A stretch of DNA of 64,000 bases, taken from positions 165,535 through 229,534 of the forward strand of contig MSXO01000006.1 in the NCBI GenBank assembly GCA_002083615.1. Reading direction: 5' to 3'. A program made the position numbers and the translations under genes. The stretch's first letter is position 1. Each line of letters begins with the position of its first letter. This stretch comes from Proteobacteria bacterium ST_bin11. Its GTDB lineage: Bacteria; Pseudomonadota; Gammaproteobacteria; Methylococcales; Methylomonadaceae. The notes beneath the pieces are model-generated. The model did not search any database and had not been told where the DNA came from. It saw only the letters and a list, made by a program, of their open reading frames with translations. Below, one piece after another: positions 42,726 to 51,822 of this stretch.

Positions 42726-44222
42726 TCAGTTTTTAGGACGCATGTGCGGGAACAGCAGGACGTCGCGAATGCTAGGCGAATTGGTAAATAGCATCACCAA
42801 ACGGTCGATACCGATGCCCTCGCCCGCCGTTGGCGGCATACCGTGTTCCAGCGCAGTAATGTAATCGGCATCGAAATGCATGGCTTCGTTGTCACCGGCT
42901 TCCTTTTCTTCCACTTGTTTCTGAAAGCGTTCGGCTTGATCTTCCGCGTCGTTCAACTCGGTAAAGCCGTTGGCGATTTCACGACCGCCGACGAAAAACT
43001 CAAAACGGTCGGTGACATGAGGATCGTTGTCATTGCGTCTTGCCAGCGGGGACACTTCGACCGGATAAGCAGTAATGAAAGTAGGATTCATTAGACGGCT
43101 CTCGACGGTTTTCTCGAAAATTTCGATCTGTACCTTGCCCAGACCGTAGCTATCCTTGACCGGAATTTTCAGGCTCTCGGCAACTTTTACGGCGGCTTCA
43201 CGCGTCGTCAAATTCGCCAGCGATAATTCCGGATTAAAATGCAGAATGGATTCCAACACCGTCATACGCACAAACGGCTTACCAAAATCGTATTGATCGC
43301 CTTGATATTCAATTACCGAACTACCCACCACGTCTTCGGCTATGCCTTTCAGCATCGCTTCGGTGAGATCCATCAAGTCGCCGTATTCTGCGTAAGCTTG
43401 GTAGAACTCCATCATCGTAAATTCCGGATTGTGCCGGGTCGATAAACCTTCGTTACGGAAGTTGCGATTGATCTCGAACACCCGTTCGAAACCACCGACC
43501 ACCAGCCGTTTTAGATACAGCTCTGGCGCGATGCGAAGATATAACTCCATATCCAATGCGTTATGGAAAGTAGTAAACGGCCTAGCGGTCGCGCCGCCTG
43601 GGATGACTTGCATCATCGGAGTTTCCACTTCCAGGAAGTCGCGGGCGATCAAAAATTCACGGATGTAGTTGACGATTTTCGAACGCATCAGGAAAGTCTT
43701 GCGCGTCTCGTCGCTCATGATCAAATCCAGATAACGCTGGCGATATTTGATCTCCTGATCGGCGATACCGTGAAACTTTTCCGGTAAGGGACGCAAGGCT
43801 TTGGTCAGCAACCGAATGTCGTCCAGTCTGACGCTCAACTCGCCGACCTTGGTTTTAAACAACGTGCCCTCGGCACCCACGATGTCGCCAATGTCCCATT
43901 TTTTAAACTGGTCGTTGTAAACGCCTTCCGGCAAATTGTCGCGCGCCACATAAACCTGGATTTGCCCTGACATATCCTGAAGATGGCAAAAACTGGCCTT
44001 ACCCATGATGCGGCGCGTCATCATCCGCCCGGCGATCTTCACTCGAATCGGCTCGGCTAACAGCTCTTCTTCGGTTTTTTCACCGTATTCAGCCAGCAAT
44101 TCACCGGCCACCACATTACGCCGAAAATCAGTCGGGAATGCGATGCCTTCTTCGCGCAAGGCGTTTAGTTTTTCGCGGCGTTGTTTAATCTGCTCTTGTT
44201 CGTCGTGTTCGAGTTCGGACAT
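42726..44222 (-). CDS. lysS: Lysyl-tRNA synthetase, class II
   Basis: 498 residues. An OB-fold anticodon-binding part (about 60-160), then the class II catalytic domain with motif 2 VFEINRNFRNEGLSTRHNPEFT and motif 3 GEGIGIDRLVMLF. It charges tRNA-Lys. It follows prfB by 92 bases, the same prfB-lysS order as in E. coli and many gammaproteobacteria. Confidence 0.97.
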   Translation of the reverse strand: MSELEHDEQEQIKQRREKLNALREEGIAFPTDFRRNVVAGELLAEYGEKTEEELLAEPIRVKIAGRMMTRRIMGKASFCHLQDMSGQIQVYVARDNLPEGVYNDQFKKWDIGDIVGAEGTLFKTKVGELSVRLDDIRLLTKALRPLPEKFHGIADQEIKYRQRYLDLIMSDETRKTFLMRSKIVNYIREFLIARDFLEVETPMMQVIPGGATARPFTTFHNALDMELYLRIAPELYLKRLVVGGFERVFEINRNFRNEGLSTRHNPEFTMMEFYQAYAEYGDLMDLTEAMLKGIAEDVVGSSVIEYQGDQYDFGKPFVRMTVLESILHFNPELSLANLTTREAAVKVAESLKIPVKDSYGLGKVQIEIFEKTVESRLMNPTFITAYPVEVSPLARRNDNDPHVTDRFEFFVGGREIANGFTELNDAEDQAERFQKQVEEKEAGDNEAMHFDADYITALEHGMPPTAGEGIGIDRLVMLFTNSPSIRDVLLFPHMRPKN

Positions 44223-44314
44223 GTGTATTCAAAAAAAATGTTTTGTTCAAGCTGCTTCACTATTCAATGCTTCAGTTTCGAGGCATCTATGGTCAGCTAA
44301 TTAATAGGCGAAAC

Positions 44315-45412
44315 TTACAACCCGCTCTTCAAACTAGCCTCAATAAACTGATCCAGCGCACCATCTAACACCGCTTGGGTATTACCGGTTTCGACGTTGG
44401 TACGCAGGTCTTTGATCCGGGATTGATCCAGCACATAGGAACGAATCTGGCTACCCCAACCAATGTCGGATTTAGAGTCTTCAATGGCCTGCAAACCTTC
44501 GCTGCGTTTCAGCATTTCCATCTCGTAGAGTTTGGCTTTGAGTTGCTTCATCGCGGTGTCTTTGTTTTTATGCTGAGACCTATCACTTTGACATTGGGTA
44601 ACGATGCCGCTGGGACCATGCGTAATCCGGACCGCAGATTCCGTTCTATTGACGTGCTGACCACCTGCACCGCTGGCCCGATAAACGTCGATGCGCAAAT
44701 CGGCTGGGTTGATGTCCACTTCGATATCATCGTCGATTTCCGGCGACACGAAGACCGAGGCAAACGAAGTATGCCGACGGTTGCCGGAATCAAACGGCGA
44801 TTTTCGCACCAAACGATGTACGCCGGTTTCGGTGCGTAACCAGCCGAAAGCATAAGGGCCTTCAAATTTGATGGTAGCGCTTTTGATGCCTGCCACGTCG
44901 CCCGGGGATTCTTCGATTAATTCGGTTTTAAAACCTTTTGCTTCGCCCCAACGCAAATACATCCGTTCAATCATCGATGCCCAATCCTGTGCTTCGGTGC
45001 CGCCTGAGCCGGATTGGACGTCCAGGAAGGCGTTATTGGCGTCCATCTCGCCGGAGAACATCCGTTGAAACTCCAAAGCAGCTACTTTCTTTTCGTACTC
45101 TTCAAGATCGAGGACCACGGTATCGACCGTTTCTTCGTCGTTTTCTTCTACCGCCATCAACAACAATTCTTCGGCGTCGGACAAACCTTGTTCAAGCTCA
45201 ATGATCGTGTTTACGATGCCTTCCAGCATCGCTCTTTCCTTACCCATGGCTTGCGCTTGTTCCGGTTTATTCCAGATAGCCGGATCTTCCAACTCGCGCA
45301 GCACCTCCACCAGACGCTCGCTTTTGCTGTCGAAATCAAGATAGCTTTTTAGGCCAGCACTCCGTTCGCGCAGGTCGGCTATCTTGTATTTAATCGGATT
45401 AATTTCTTGCAT
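44315..45412 (-). CDS. prfB: Peptide chain release factor 2, without programmed frameshift
   Basis: 365 residues from ATG 45412 (GAGG just upstream). Key parts: the N-terminal MQEINPIKYKIADLRERS, the GGQ motif in ASGAGGQHVNRTESAVRITH, and a stop-codon-reading loop in the SPF region (RLVRKSPFDSGNRRHTS). In E. coli and many bacteria the codon after YL is an in-frame UGA, read by +1 frameshift. Here the corresponding AGC TAT CTT GAT TTC runs straight through with no UGA and no AGGGGG, so the autoregulatory frameshift is absent. The adjacent lysS supports identity. Confidence 0.96.
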   Translation of the reverse strand: MQEINPIKYKIADLRERSAGLKSYLDFDSKSERLVEVLRELEDPAIWNKPEQAQAMGKERAMLEGIVNTIIELEQGLSDAEELLLMAVEENDEETVDTVVLDLEEYEKKVAALEFQRMFSGEMDANNAFLDVQSGSGGTEAQDWASMIERMYLRWGEAKGFKTELIEESPGDVAGIKSATIKFEGPYAFGWLRTETGVHRLVRKSPFDSGNRRHTSFASVFVSPEIDDDIEVDINPADLRIDVYRASGAGGQHVNRTESAVRITHGPSGIVTQCQSDRSQHKNKDTAMKQLKAKLYEMEMLKRSEGLQAIEDSKSDIGWGSQIRSYVLDQSRIKDLRTNVETGNTQAVLDGALDQFIEASLKSGL

Positions 45413-45500
45413 GAACCTCAAAACCCAAGCCAATACCCACACGGGGCACGAGACGCCGAGATTTGCCCGGCGCATTCAAAAAACCGTGGATTATAAACGA

Positions 45501-46289
45501 TTACGCCGCCGGGTTGGGTTGACGGTTTTTTAAAGACCATACGATGCAAGCAATGCCCACCAACACAAACGGCACGCTAAGCAACTGGCCGGTGGTAAAC
45601 ATTACCCCGGTATCGTACATGGCTTGCTCGGTTTTGAAGTATTCCAGGAAAAAACGCACCGTGAACAACATGCTGATGAAACAGCCGAACACGAACCCAG
45701 GCTTATCGGCCTGCTTTTTGTAAATCGCCAGCGAAATCAGATAAATCAACAAGTAACAAGCCGCTTCATAAAGCTGCACTGGATGCCTAGGCAACGGATC
45801 GATCCGCGAAAACACCACTCCCCACGGCAAATCCGTAGGAATACCTAGAATCTCCGAATTAAAGAAATTACCAATGCGGATTAGTGCGCCGGCCAAGGCG
45901 GTGGGAATACTGACTCTATCCAACAACCAAAAATAACTGTCGCCGTATTTGCGCCGATACAAATACAAGGCCAGGATAATACCCAGCGTGGCGCCGTGAC
46001 TCGCTAATCCACCTTCCCAGACTGCTAGAATTTTTAAGGGGTGAGATAAATAGTAGGCTGGATCGTAAAGCAGGGTATGCCCCAGACGCGCGCCGACGAT
46101 AGTAGCGATCACCATATACCAAAGTAGCGTATCAAGCTCTTCGATATTTTTGCCTTCGCGCTGATAGATCCATTGCATAGTCAAAAAACTGCCGACAAAG
46201 CCGGATGCGAACATCAAGCCGTACCAGCGAATTTTCAGAAAGCCGAAATCGACAAGAATGGGGTCAATATTCCAGATGAAATGTTCCAT
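45501..46289 (-). CDS. lgt: Phosphatidylglycerol-prolipoprotein diacylglyceryl transferase
   Basis: 262 residues with seven expected membrane helices. Hallmarks: IRWYGLMFASGF at the start, GARLGHTLLYDPAYY, EGGLASHGATLG, RIGNFFNSEILGIPTDLPWG and HPVQLYEA. It attaches diacylglycerol to the lipobox Cys of lipoproteins. It shares the strand with prfB-lysS and the Rieske gene. Confidence 0.96.
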   Translation of the reverse strand: MEHFIWNIDPILVDFGFLKIRWYGLMFASGFVGSFLTMQWIYQREGKNIEELDTLLWYMVIATIVGARLGHTLLYDPAYYLSHPLKILAVWEGGLASHGATLGIILALYLYRRKYGDSYFWLLDRVSIPTALAGALIRIGNFFNSEILGIPTDLPWGVVFSRIDPLPRHPVQLYEAACYLLIYLISLAIYKKQADKPGFVFGCFISMLFTVRFFLEYFKTEQAMYDTGVMFTTGQLLSVPFVLVGIACIVWSLKNRQPNPAA

Positions 46290-46384
46290 GATTATGCGGA
46301 AAGTAGGTACGGTTTAAGCAAATGAGCGGCGATTCTAACGCCGACTGAGATTTTTCGCCGTTTATCTTGCGCTGGTCACACAGG

Positions 46385-46699
46385 TTAATTTGGGTCGGCT
46401 ACTTGAATTCTGCCGTCGACGATCCGTACCGTAAAGGTGGCGACATCTTCATACGCCGGCGCACACTTGACGGCGCCGGTTTTAACGCAAAACCTCGCCC
46501 CATGCCGCGGACAGACAATTTCATCTCCATCCAGCTCACCGCTGGCGATTTCAGCACCGTCATGGGTGCACACGTCTTCTATCGCATAAAGTTGATCATC
46601 GATTTTAAAAATTGCCACATCGGTACCGTCGACATCAACCAGCACATGTTCGCCATTTGCCAGTGCCGTTTCGGCTACCACATCAATCCAATCGCTCAT
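46385..46699 (-). CDS. Rieske-type 2Fe-2S ferredoxin
   Basis: 104 residues with the Rieske ligands in CTHDGAEI and CPRHGARF (C-x-H ... C-x2-H), and the end VRIVDGRIQV. This form is the small ferredoxin subunit of ring-hydroxylating systems or the NirD-like fold; no oxygenase is nearby. It lies near the SUF genes, which build such clusters. Partner unknown. Confidence 0.92.
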   Translation of the reverse strand: MSDWIDVVAETALANGEHVLVDVDGTDVAIFKIDDQLYAIEDVCTHDGAEIASGELDGDEIVCPRHGARFCVKTGAVKCAPAYEDVATFTVRIVDGRIQVADPN

Positions 46700-46735
46700 G
46701 CTTGCCTCGTTTGGGTTTAAGTTTCGTCTGCCAAT

Positions 46736-47506
46736 TTATTTCAGATAAACGTCGTATCTTAGCAATTTGCCCTGATAGCTTTCACTCGGTTTGCCGCCTA
46801 AGGGTTCCGCGTAATCGGGACTTTTCACCACCACGCGCTTAGCGGCCGCCTGCCATGCCGCAGCGAACAAATCCGCTCTATCTAGATCGTCGCCCAAAAT
46901 ATCGCGCAGGATTGCCATCGACTTTCGAGTGGCTGCGGTTTGTTTTCGCTTGGGGGGAAACATCGGGTCGAGATAAATACATTCCGGCGCTTCCGACAAA
47001 CCGGCCAGCAATTCGATGGCGTTACCTACTAGTAATCGGGGCGGTTGTAACTGCCGGTTTAACACCCACTCCTTTTGCGCCAGACGGCTAAAACCATCTT
47101 GTATCAATTCCGCCATCACCGGCGAGCGTTCTATGCACTGCACCTCATACCCCATTCGGAACAGCGCCAAGCTATCTTGCGCCCAGCCTGTCGTGGCATC
47201 GAGCACAGTTTTGGTTTTCTTGCCTATCGCCTGCGCCAACAAGTCTTTTTTGGGGGCCGGGTAGGAGTGTTGTTCGCCGGGACGCGGATCGATTTCGACT
47301 ATCAAGCCGCCTTTTTTCAAGGTTTGCTTGTCCAGCAGTTTTAGGCAGCCGTCCCGATAACAAAGAAAACACCCTTGCAGGAGTTCGGCAGGTAGCTCTG
47401 ACAAAGCCACCAAGGGCCAAGCCAAGCGCTCGGATAGCGCCTGACTGGCGGACAACACTGAGTCATCGGCATAGACCACCGCCCCCTTGTCCGAGAACCC
47501 CACCAC
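46736..47506 (-). CDS. rsmJ: 16S rRNA (guanine-1516-N2) methyltransferase
   Basis: 256 residues, RsmJ/YhiQ type: AIGKKTKTVLDATTGWAQDS (motif I), CIERSPVMAELI, CIYLDPMFPPKRKQTA with the DPMFPP catalytic motif, and VKSPDYAEPL. It methylates the small-subunit rRNA at G1516. The start is taken as GTG 47506, 10 bases after the sufU stop; there is no clear ribosome site, so the start is uncertain. Confidence 0.92.
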   Translation of the reverse strand: MVGFSDKGAVVYADDSVLSASQALSERLAWPLVALSELPAELLQGCFLCYRDGCLKLLDKQTLKKGGLIVEIDPRPGEQHSYPAPKKDLLAQAIGKKTKTVLDATTGWAQDSLALFRMGYEVQCIERSPVMAELIQDGFSRLAQKEWVLNRQLQPPRLLVGNAIELLAGLSEAPECIYLDPMFPPKRKQTAATRKSMAILRDILGDDLDRADLFAAAWQAAAKRVVVKSPDYAEPLGGKPSESYQGKLLRYDVYLK

Positions 47507-47516
47507 GAGCGATAAA

Positions 47517-47969
47517 TTACTCGGTGGAAATCGACTGGGCTTCGTTTTTCAAAGCAGCATCTAAAGTATGCCAAGCCAGCGTGGCACATTTCACCCGGGC
47601 AGGATATTCGCGCACCCCAGCCAACACAGCCAGTTTGCCGATGGCTTCCAGATTAATATCTTCGGTTTTACCCGTCGTCATTTCATGAAACTGCTTGAAC
47701 AAAGTGTCGGCCTCGGTTTCAGTTTTACCTTTGACGATTTCAGTCATTAGTGACACGGAAGCGGTGGAAATCGCGCAACCGGAGCCTTGGAAACTGGCGT
47801 CGCTAATCACGTGATCGTCAATTTTTAAAAACAGCGTCAGCCTATCCCCGCACAAGGGATTGAAACCTTCCACTTGGCGATTGGCATTTTCCATCACCCG
47901 AAAATTACGGGGATTCCGGTTGTGGTCGAATATGACCTCTTGATATAGATCGCGTAAATCTTCAAACAT
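47517..47969 (-). CDS. sufU: SufU/IscU-type iron-sulfur scaffold protein
   Basis: 150 residues from ATG 47969 (a GGGA lies upstream; the longer frame adds 4 residues). The three scaffold Cys are in NPLCGDRL, GSGCAISTAS and RVKCATLAW, with an Asp after the first, as in SufU of Gram-positive bacteria. SufU receives sulfur from SufS. It is separated from sufS by two small unrelated genes. Next is rsmJ, 10 bases on. Confidence 0.93.
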   Translation of the reverse strand: MFEDLRDLYQEVIFDHNRNPRNFRVMENANRQVEGFNPLCGDRLTLFLKIDDHVISDASFQGSGCAISTASVSLMTEIVKGKTETEADTLFKQFHEMTTGKTEDINLEAIGKLAVLAGVREYPARVKCATLAWHTLDAALKNEAQSISTE

Positions 47970-48036
47970 AATTTGTCCCAAAAAAATGCAGGATATAGGA
48001 CTTAGAAGCCTAGGAGTAAAAGTAAAACATCAAAAA

Positions 48037-48417
48037 TTACGAAAATGGTTTTACAAAATAATTTGAACCCTTTTGCTCTAATTTCCCATAAATCAGATCT
48101 GGATAAATTCTTTGTATTCTCCGCCTTTCATCCTTAGGATCAATAGCTTCATGACGCAGCACACACACTTCATAACTTTCTTTTCTTACATAGTCATTGA
48201 TATATTCTAGCGATACTGAATACCCAGCTAGTCTACGACCACTTTTACCAATTTGCCATTTATCAGATAAAACAAGATATCCATCTTTCTGATCAATCAA
48301 ATCAATCCAGCCGGTAAAACAAACTTGCTTTCGTTTATGATTTACGAAACTCCAATTATTGCTCCAGTTATTACATTCAAACCCTTGGCTAGAAAGTATT
48401 GATTTTCGTGAAGGCAT
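48037..48417 (-). CDS. AT-rich hypothetical protein, possible partner of the adjacent ribbon-helix-helix-like gene
   Basis: 126 residues from ATG 48417 (GAGG 6 bases upstream), chosen over the TTG 12 bases further out. Not recognised. The codons are richer in A and T than in the flanking suf genes, suggesting recent arrival. The segments CFTGWIDLIDQKDGYLVLS and IGKSGRRLAGYSVSLE suggest a mixed alpha-beta fold; YVRKESYEVCVLRHE looks like a surface strand. It is next to a putative DNA-binding gene, so it may be a toxin or a small restriction-type protein; this is inference. Confidence 0.65.
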   Translation of the reverse strand: MPSRKSILSSQGFECNNWSNNWSFVNHKRKQVCFTGWIDLIDQKDGYLVLSDKWQIGKSGRRLAGYSVSLEYINDYVRKESYEVCVLRHEAIDPKDERRRIQRIYPDLIYGKLEQKGSNYFVKPFS

Positions 48418-48449
48418 AATAATCCTCAAAAAGTAATAACATATATAGA

Positions 48450-48674
48450 CTATCCACGTACGCCATCCACGTAAGCCATCGCATCGACACCGGCAAAACT
48501 TTCCAGCGGTTTTAAATTCACAAAAAAATCAGCTAACTCATCATTTTGTTGACGTTGCAATTCATGCTGAATTGCTTGCTGGACAAATTGCTTAAAAGTC
48601 TTGCCCGTACTAGTCAACAAACATTGCACCTTGTCGGCCACTTCATTGCTCAAATCTATTTCTGTGTGATACAT
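48450..48674 (-). CDS. Small ribbon-helix-helix-like (Arc-type) protein, antitoxin-like
   Basis: 74 residues. The N-terminal beta-helix-helix region (HTEIDLSNEVADKV, then KTFKQFVQQAIQHEL) looks like an RHH DNA-binding fold, and the C-terminal tail LESFAGVDAMAYVDGVR resembles the partner-binding segment of small antitoxins. The ATG overlaps the sufS stop by one base (TGATG), so it is translationally coupled to sufS. The next gene, 32 bases on, is the AT-rich hypothetical one. Confidence 0.68.
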   Translation of the reverse strand: MYHTEIDLSNEVADKVQCLLTSTGKTFKQFVQQAIQHELQRQQNDELADFFVNLKPLESFAGVDAMAYVDGVRG

Positions 48675-49897
48675 CAGCCAAATACCTCTATCAGCGATTT
48701 TATCCCCTGGATTAAAACATCGATTTCTTGGCGGGTATTGTACATGGCAAACGAGGCTCGCGCCGTGGCGGGTACGCCGTAAAAGTCCATCACCGGCATG
48801 GCGCAGTGGTGACCTGCGCGAATTGCGATGCCCAAACTGTCCAGCATGGTACCGATATCGTGCGGATGAATCCGATCCAGGGTAAACGACAGAATGCCGC
48901 CCTTGTGCGCGGCCTGTCCTATGATATTGAGACCTTTAATCTTCTCGGCCTGCTGGGTGGCATAATCCAGCAACTCGGCTTCGTAAGCGGCGATCTTATC
49001 CATACCAATGGCGGTGATGTAATCGATGGCCGCGCCCAAGCCGATGATTTCGGCGATTGCCGGCGTCCCTGCTTCAAATTTATGCGGCAGGCCGGCGTAC
49101 TCGGTTTTTTCGAAAGTAACCTGCCTAATCATGTCGCCGCCGCCTTGGTAGGGCGGCATGGCTTCCAGCAAAGCTTGCTTACCATACAGCACACCGGTGC
49201 CGGACGGTCCATAAAGTTTGTGGCCGGAAAACACATAAAAGTCGCAATCCAAGGCTTGTACATCCACCGCCTTATGCGGAATCGCTTGCGCACCGTCCAG
49301 CAGCACCGGAATGCCTTTAGCGTGGGCAGCGGCGATAACTTTTTCCACCGGGTTGATCGTACCCAGAGCGTTGGACATTTGAGTGATGGCGACCAGCTTG
49401 GTTTTGGCGTTCAACAACTGTTCGAACTCGTCGAACAGCAACTCGCCTTGCTGATTCATAGGTGCCACCTTCAATACAGCACCCATTTGCAGGCAAAGCA
49501 TTTGCCAGGGCACGATATTGGCGTGATGCTCCATCGCGCTAATCACAATTTCATCGCCGGCTTGGAGTTGCGATTTGCCGTAACTCTGCGCGACCAGATT
49601 GACCGCTTCGGTCGCGCCGCGCACGAAGATAATCTCTTTGGTGCTGGCAGCATTAATAAACGCTCTAACCTTTTCCCGAGCGCCTTCAAACTTGTCCGTA
49701 GCCCTTACGCTTAAGGTGTGCACGCCGCGATGGATGTTGGCGTATTCGTGGCTATAGGTGTAGACGATACTGTCGATCACCGCTTGCGGCTTCTGGCAAC
49801 TGGCGGCGTTATCCAAATAAACCAAAGGCTTGTTACGGATGGTTTCGCCGAGGATAGGGAAATCGGCGCGGATTTGTTCTACTGGAAATATGCTCAT
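48674..49897 (-). CDS. sufS: Cysteine desulfurase SufS
   Basis: 407 residues, group II desulfurase. The PLP lysine is in VFSGHKLYGPSGTGVLYG, and the active-site Cys in IRAGHHCAMPVMDFYGV. It abstracts sulfur from cysteine for cluster assembly, delivering it to SufU. In this operon the order is sufB-sufC-sufD-sufS-sufU, but sufS is divided from sufD by an opposing Uma2 gene. Start ATG 49897. Confidence 0.97.
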   Translation of the reverse strand: MSIFPVEQIRADFPILGETIRNKPLVYLDNAASCQKPQAVIDSIVYTYSHEYANIHRGVHTLSVRATDKFEGAREKVRAFINAASTKEIIFVRGATEAVNLVAQSYGKSQLQAGDEIVISAMEHHANIVPWQMLCLQMGAVLKVAPMNQQGELLFDEFEQLLNAKTKLVAITQMSNALGTINPVEKVIAAAHAKGIPVLLDGAQAIPHKAVDVQALDCDFYVFSGHKLYGPSGTGVLYGKQALLEAMPPYQGGGDMIRQVTFEKTEYAGLPHKFEAGTPAIAEIIGLGAAIDYITAIGMDKIAAYEAELLDYATQQAEKIKGLNIIGQAAHKGGILSFTLDRIHPHDIGTMLDSLGIAIRAGHHCAMPVMDFYGVPATARASFAMYNTRQEIDVLIQGIKSLIEVFG

Positions 49898-49965
49898 CGC
49901 TAACTGTTTGGTTTAATTGATTTCGTCTTTAGTAAACACTAGAATCGAGATAGTCGATTCGATAA

Positions 49966-50538
49966 ATGGATAAAACTATGGTCGCTGTCTTTCCGCAAAA
50001 ACACCTTACTGACATCGCCGAGTGGCACCGCATGGGGGAAGCCGGGATTTTCCCGCCGGAAACCCGTATGGAACTCATCGAAGGAGAAATCTTACACATG
50101 GCGCCGATAGGATTTAATCATGCAGGACATGTTACCCGGTTAACTCGTTACTTCTTTCGTTTGTTGGATGACGCCGTTTCGATTCGGTCTCAAAACCCCA
50201 TCCAACTTGGCGATCTATCCGAACCCGAACCTGATTTAGTTTTGGTAAAGCCGGATACCGACGACTACACAACCCACCATCCTAGTGCTGCCGACGTCTT
50301 CCTAGTGGTGGAAGTCTCAGACAGTACTTTACGCTTTGACCGCGCCCAAAAACTGCGCCTCTATGCCGGTCACAACATCCCGGAATACTGGATCGTTAAC
50401 CTGATCGACAACTGCCTAGAGGTTTATCGACAACCCCAGGACGGCGACTATCTGGATAAATCCGTAGTGACAAAAGCCGATAGCATCAATCTCGTGGCTT
50501 TACCGGAGCTTCAAGTCTCTATCGCTTCGATCTTATAA
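49966..50538 (+). CDS. Uma2-family (DUF820) putative endonuclease-fold protein inside the suf operon
   Basis: 190 residues on the opposite strand to all suf genes. MELIEGEILHMAPIGFNHAG, PEPDLVLVKPD, VFLVVEVSDSTLRFD and YAGHNIPEYWIVNL give the Uma2 outline with the PD-(D/E)XK-like core (D after PEP, EVSDST). A later ATG at 49978 is an alternative start. The stop overlaps the sufD stop by 6 bases, and the start faces sufS. The gene probably inserted between sufD and sufS. It is distinct in sequence from the copy at 19540-20097. Confidence 0.87.
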   Translation: MDKTMVAVFPQKHLTDIAEWHRMGEAGIFPPETRMELIEGEILHMAPIGFNHAGHVTRLTRYFFRLLDDAVSIRSQNPIQLGDLSEPEPDLVLVKPDTDDYTTHHPSAADVFLVVEVSDSTLRFDRAQKLRLYAGHNIPEYWIVNLIDNCLEVYRQPQDGDYLDKSVVTKADSINLVALPELQVSIASIL

Positions 50539-51822
50539 ACTGATCGCCGGAAACCGCTCCAACAACTCTTTCAACAGCAAGGCTTTTAATTCGGCGTTCT
50601 CAACCTTATCCACCATCTCATTGGCAAACGCAAAGGTCAGAATGTTTCTGGCCGCATCTTCATCCAGCCCGCGTGATTGCAGATAAAATACCGACTTTTC
50701 TTCCAATTGCCCAACCGTAACGCCGTGCGAACACTTTACGTCGTCGGCATAAATCTCCAACTGCGGCTTGGTGTCTACTTCAGCGTCCGCCGATAACAGT
50801 AGGTTGCGGTTATTCATTTCCGAATCGGTCTGTTGCGCATCCTCGGCCACGAGTACCCGACCTTGAAACACCCCGCGCGCCTTGTTATCCAAAACACCTT
50901 TGTAAAACTCGCGACTAATACCGTGCGGCTTTAGATGGTTGATGCGGGTGTGATTGTCGATATGTTGGCGTTTATTGGCCACGAACAAACCGTTCAAAGA
51001 ACATTCCGCTGCGGTATCCAAATCGCTATGAATATCGCTGCGCGCTAAACCGCTACCCAAAGCAAAATTATGATGATTAAAGCGGCTATCTCGGGCCTGC
51101 TTAACGTAAGTGCCACCAAAATGCTGGGCTTTTTCGCTTTCAAGCTGGACTTTGTAAAGCGTCAAACCGGCATTATTGCCCAATAGACATTCATTAACCG
51201 AGGCGGTGAAATAGCTATCGACGCTGCCGACATAGGTTTCGACAATTTCCGCTTCGGCTTGCTCATTCAGGACAAACAAATTCCGGGTTGCTGCCAGCGC
51301 ATCGGCTTGGGTAACCACGTGCAGAATCTGCAGAGGCTTTTCCAATTGCTGCTTAGGCCCCACTTCGATCACCACACCGTCGGCGAACCAGGCATTATTG
51401 AACGCCACCAGATTATGTTCAGCACTGGTCACAGCTTGTCCCAAACGACTTTCCAGCCACGCTGGCTTATCTTGCAAAGCCTGTTTCACACTGGAAACAG
51501 ACACTTTGTCTGACAAATCTTGCAGCCGAGACAAGGAGGGCGAAAACAGTCCGTTGACGAATACCACACTCGCAGCATCGTCCAAGCGGTATTGATTCAA
51601 CCAGTCCTCATCGACAATTTGGCTGGAGTTGGGTGCAAACAGGGTTTTATTTAGCGCCGACAAATTGGTGTAACGCCACTCTTCCTCGCGATTGCCAGGA
51701 AAGCCGCTGACGCCAAAAGCCTGCAAGGCCTGCTTTCTAAAGCCTTGCAGCCAAGGCAAATCCAGCCCCGGCAAACTCGCCGCCAAGCCGGAGTATTCTG
51801 TTAAATACGCTGCGCTGCTCAT
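50533..51822 (-). CDS. sufD: FeS cluster assembly protein SufD
   Basis: 429 residues. A SufBD-type beta-helix: DDAASVVFVNGLFSPSLSR, RINHLKPHGISREFYKG, QTDSEMNNRNLLLS and KCSHGVTVGQLEEKSVFYL, which carries the His of the SufBD pocket. It forms the SufB-SufC2-SufD scaffold. Start overlaps the sufC stop (ATGA). The stop overlaps the opposing Uma2 gene. Confidence 0.96.
   Translation of the reverse strand: MSSAAYLTEYSGLAASLPGLDLPWLQGFRKQALQAFGVSGFPGNREEEWRYTNLSALNKTLFAPNSSQIVDEDWLNQYRLDDAASVVFVNGLFSPSLSRLQDLSDKVSVSSVKQALQDKPAWLESRLGQAVTSAEHNLVAFNNAWFADGVVIEVGPKQQLEKPLQILHVVTQADALAATRNLFVLNEQAEAEIVETYVGSVDSYFTASVNECLLGNNAGLTLYKVQLESEKAQHFGGTYVKQARDSRFNHHNFALGSGLARSDIHSDLDTAAECSLNGLFVANKRQHIDNHTRINHLKPHGISREFYKGVLDNKARGVFQGRVLVAEDAQQTDSEMNNRNLLLSADAEVDTKPQLEIYADDVKCSHGVTVGQLEEKSVFYLQSRGLDEDAARNILTFAFANEMVDKVENAELKALLLKELLERFPAISL

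Noticed and set aside
45330..45365. Programmed frameshift in prfB
   Set aside because: I looked for the in-frame UGA and the AGGGGG element; the codons run through as CTT GAT TTC with neither.
48728..49714. 328-residue open frame on the plus strand
   Set aside because: It lies wholly antisense to sufS, whose protein is clearly recognisable with its PLP lysine and active Cys; the frame has no known pattern.
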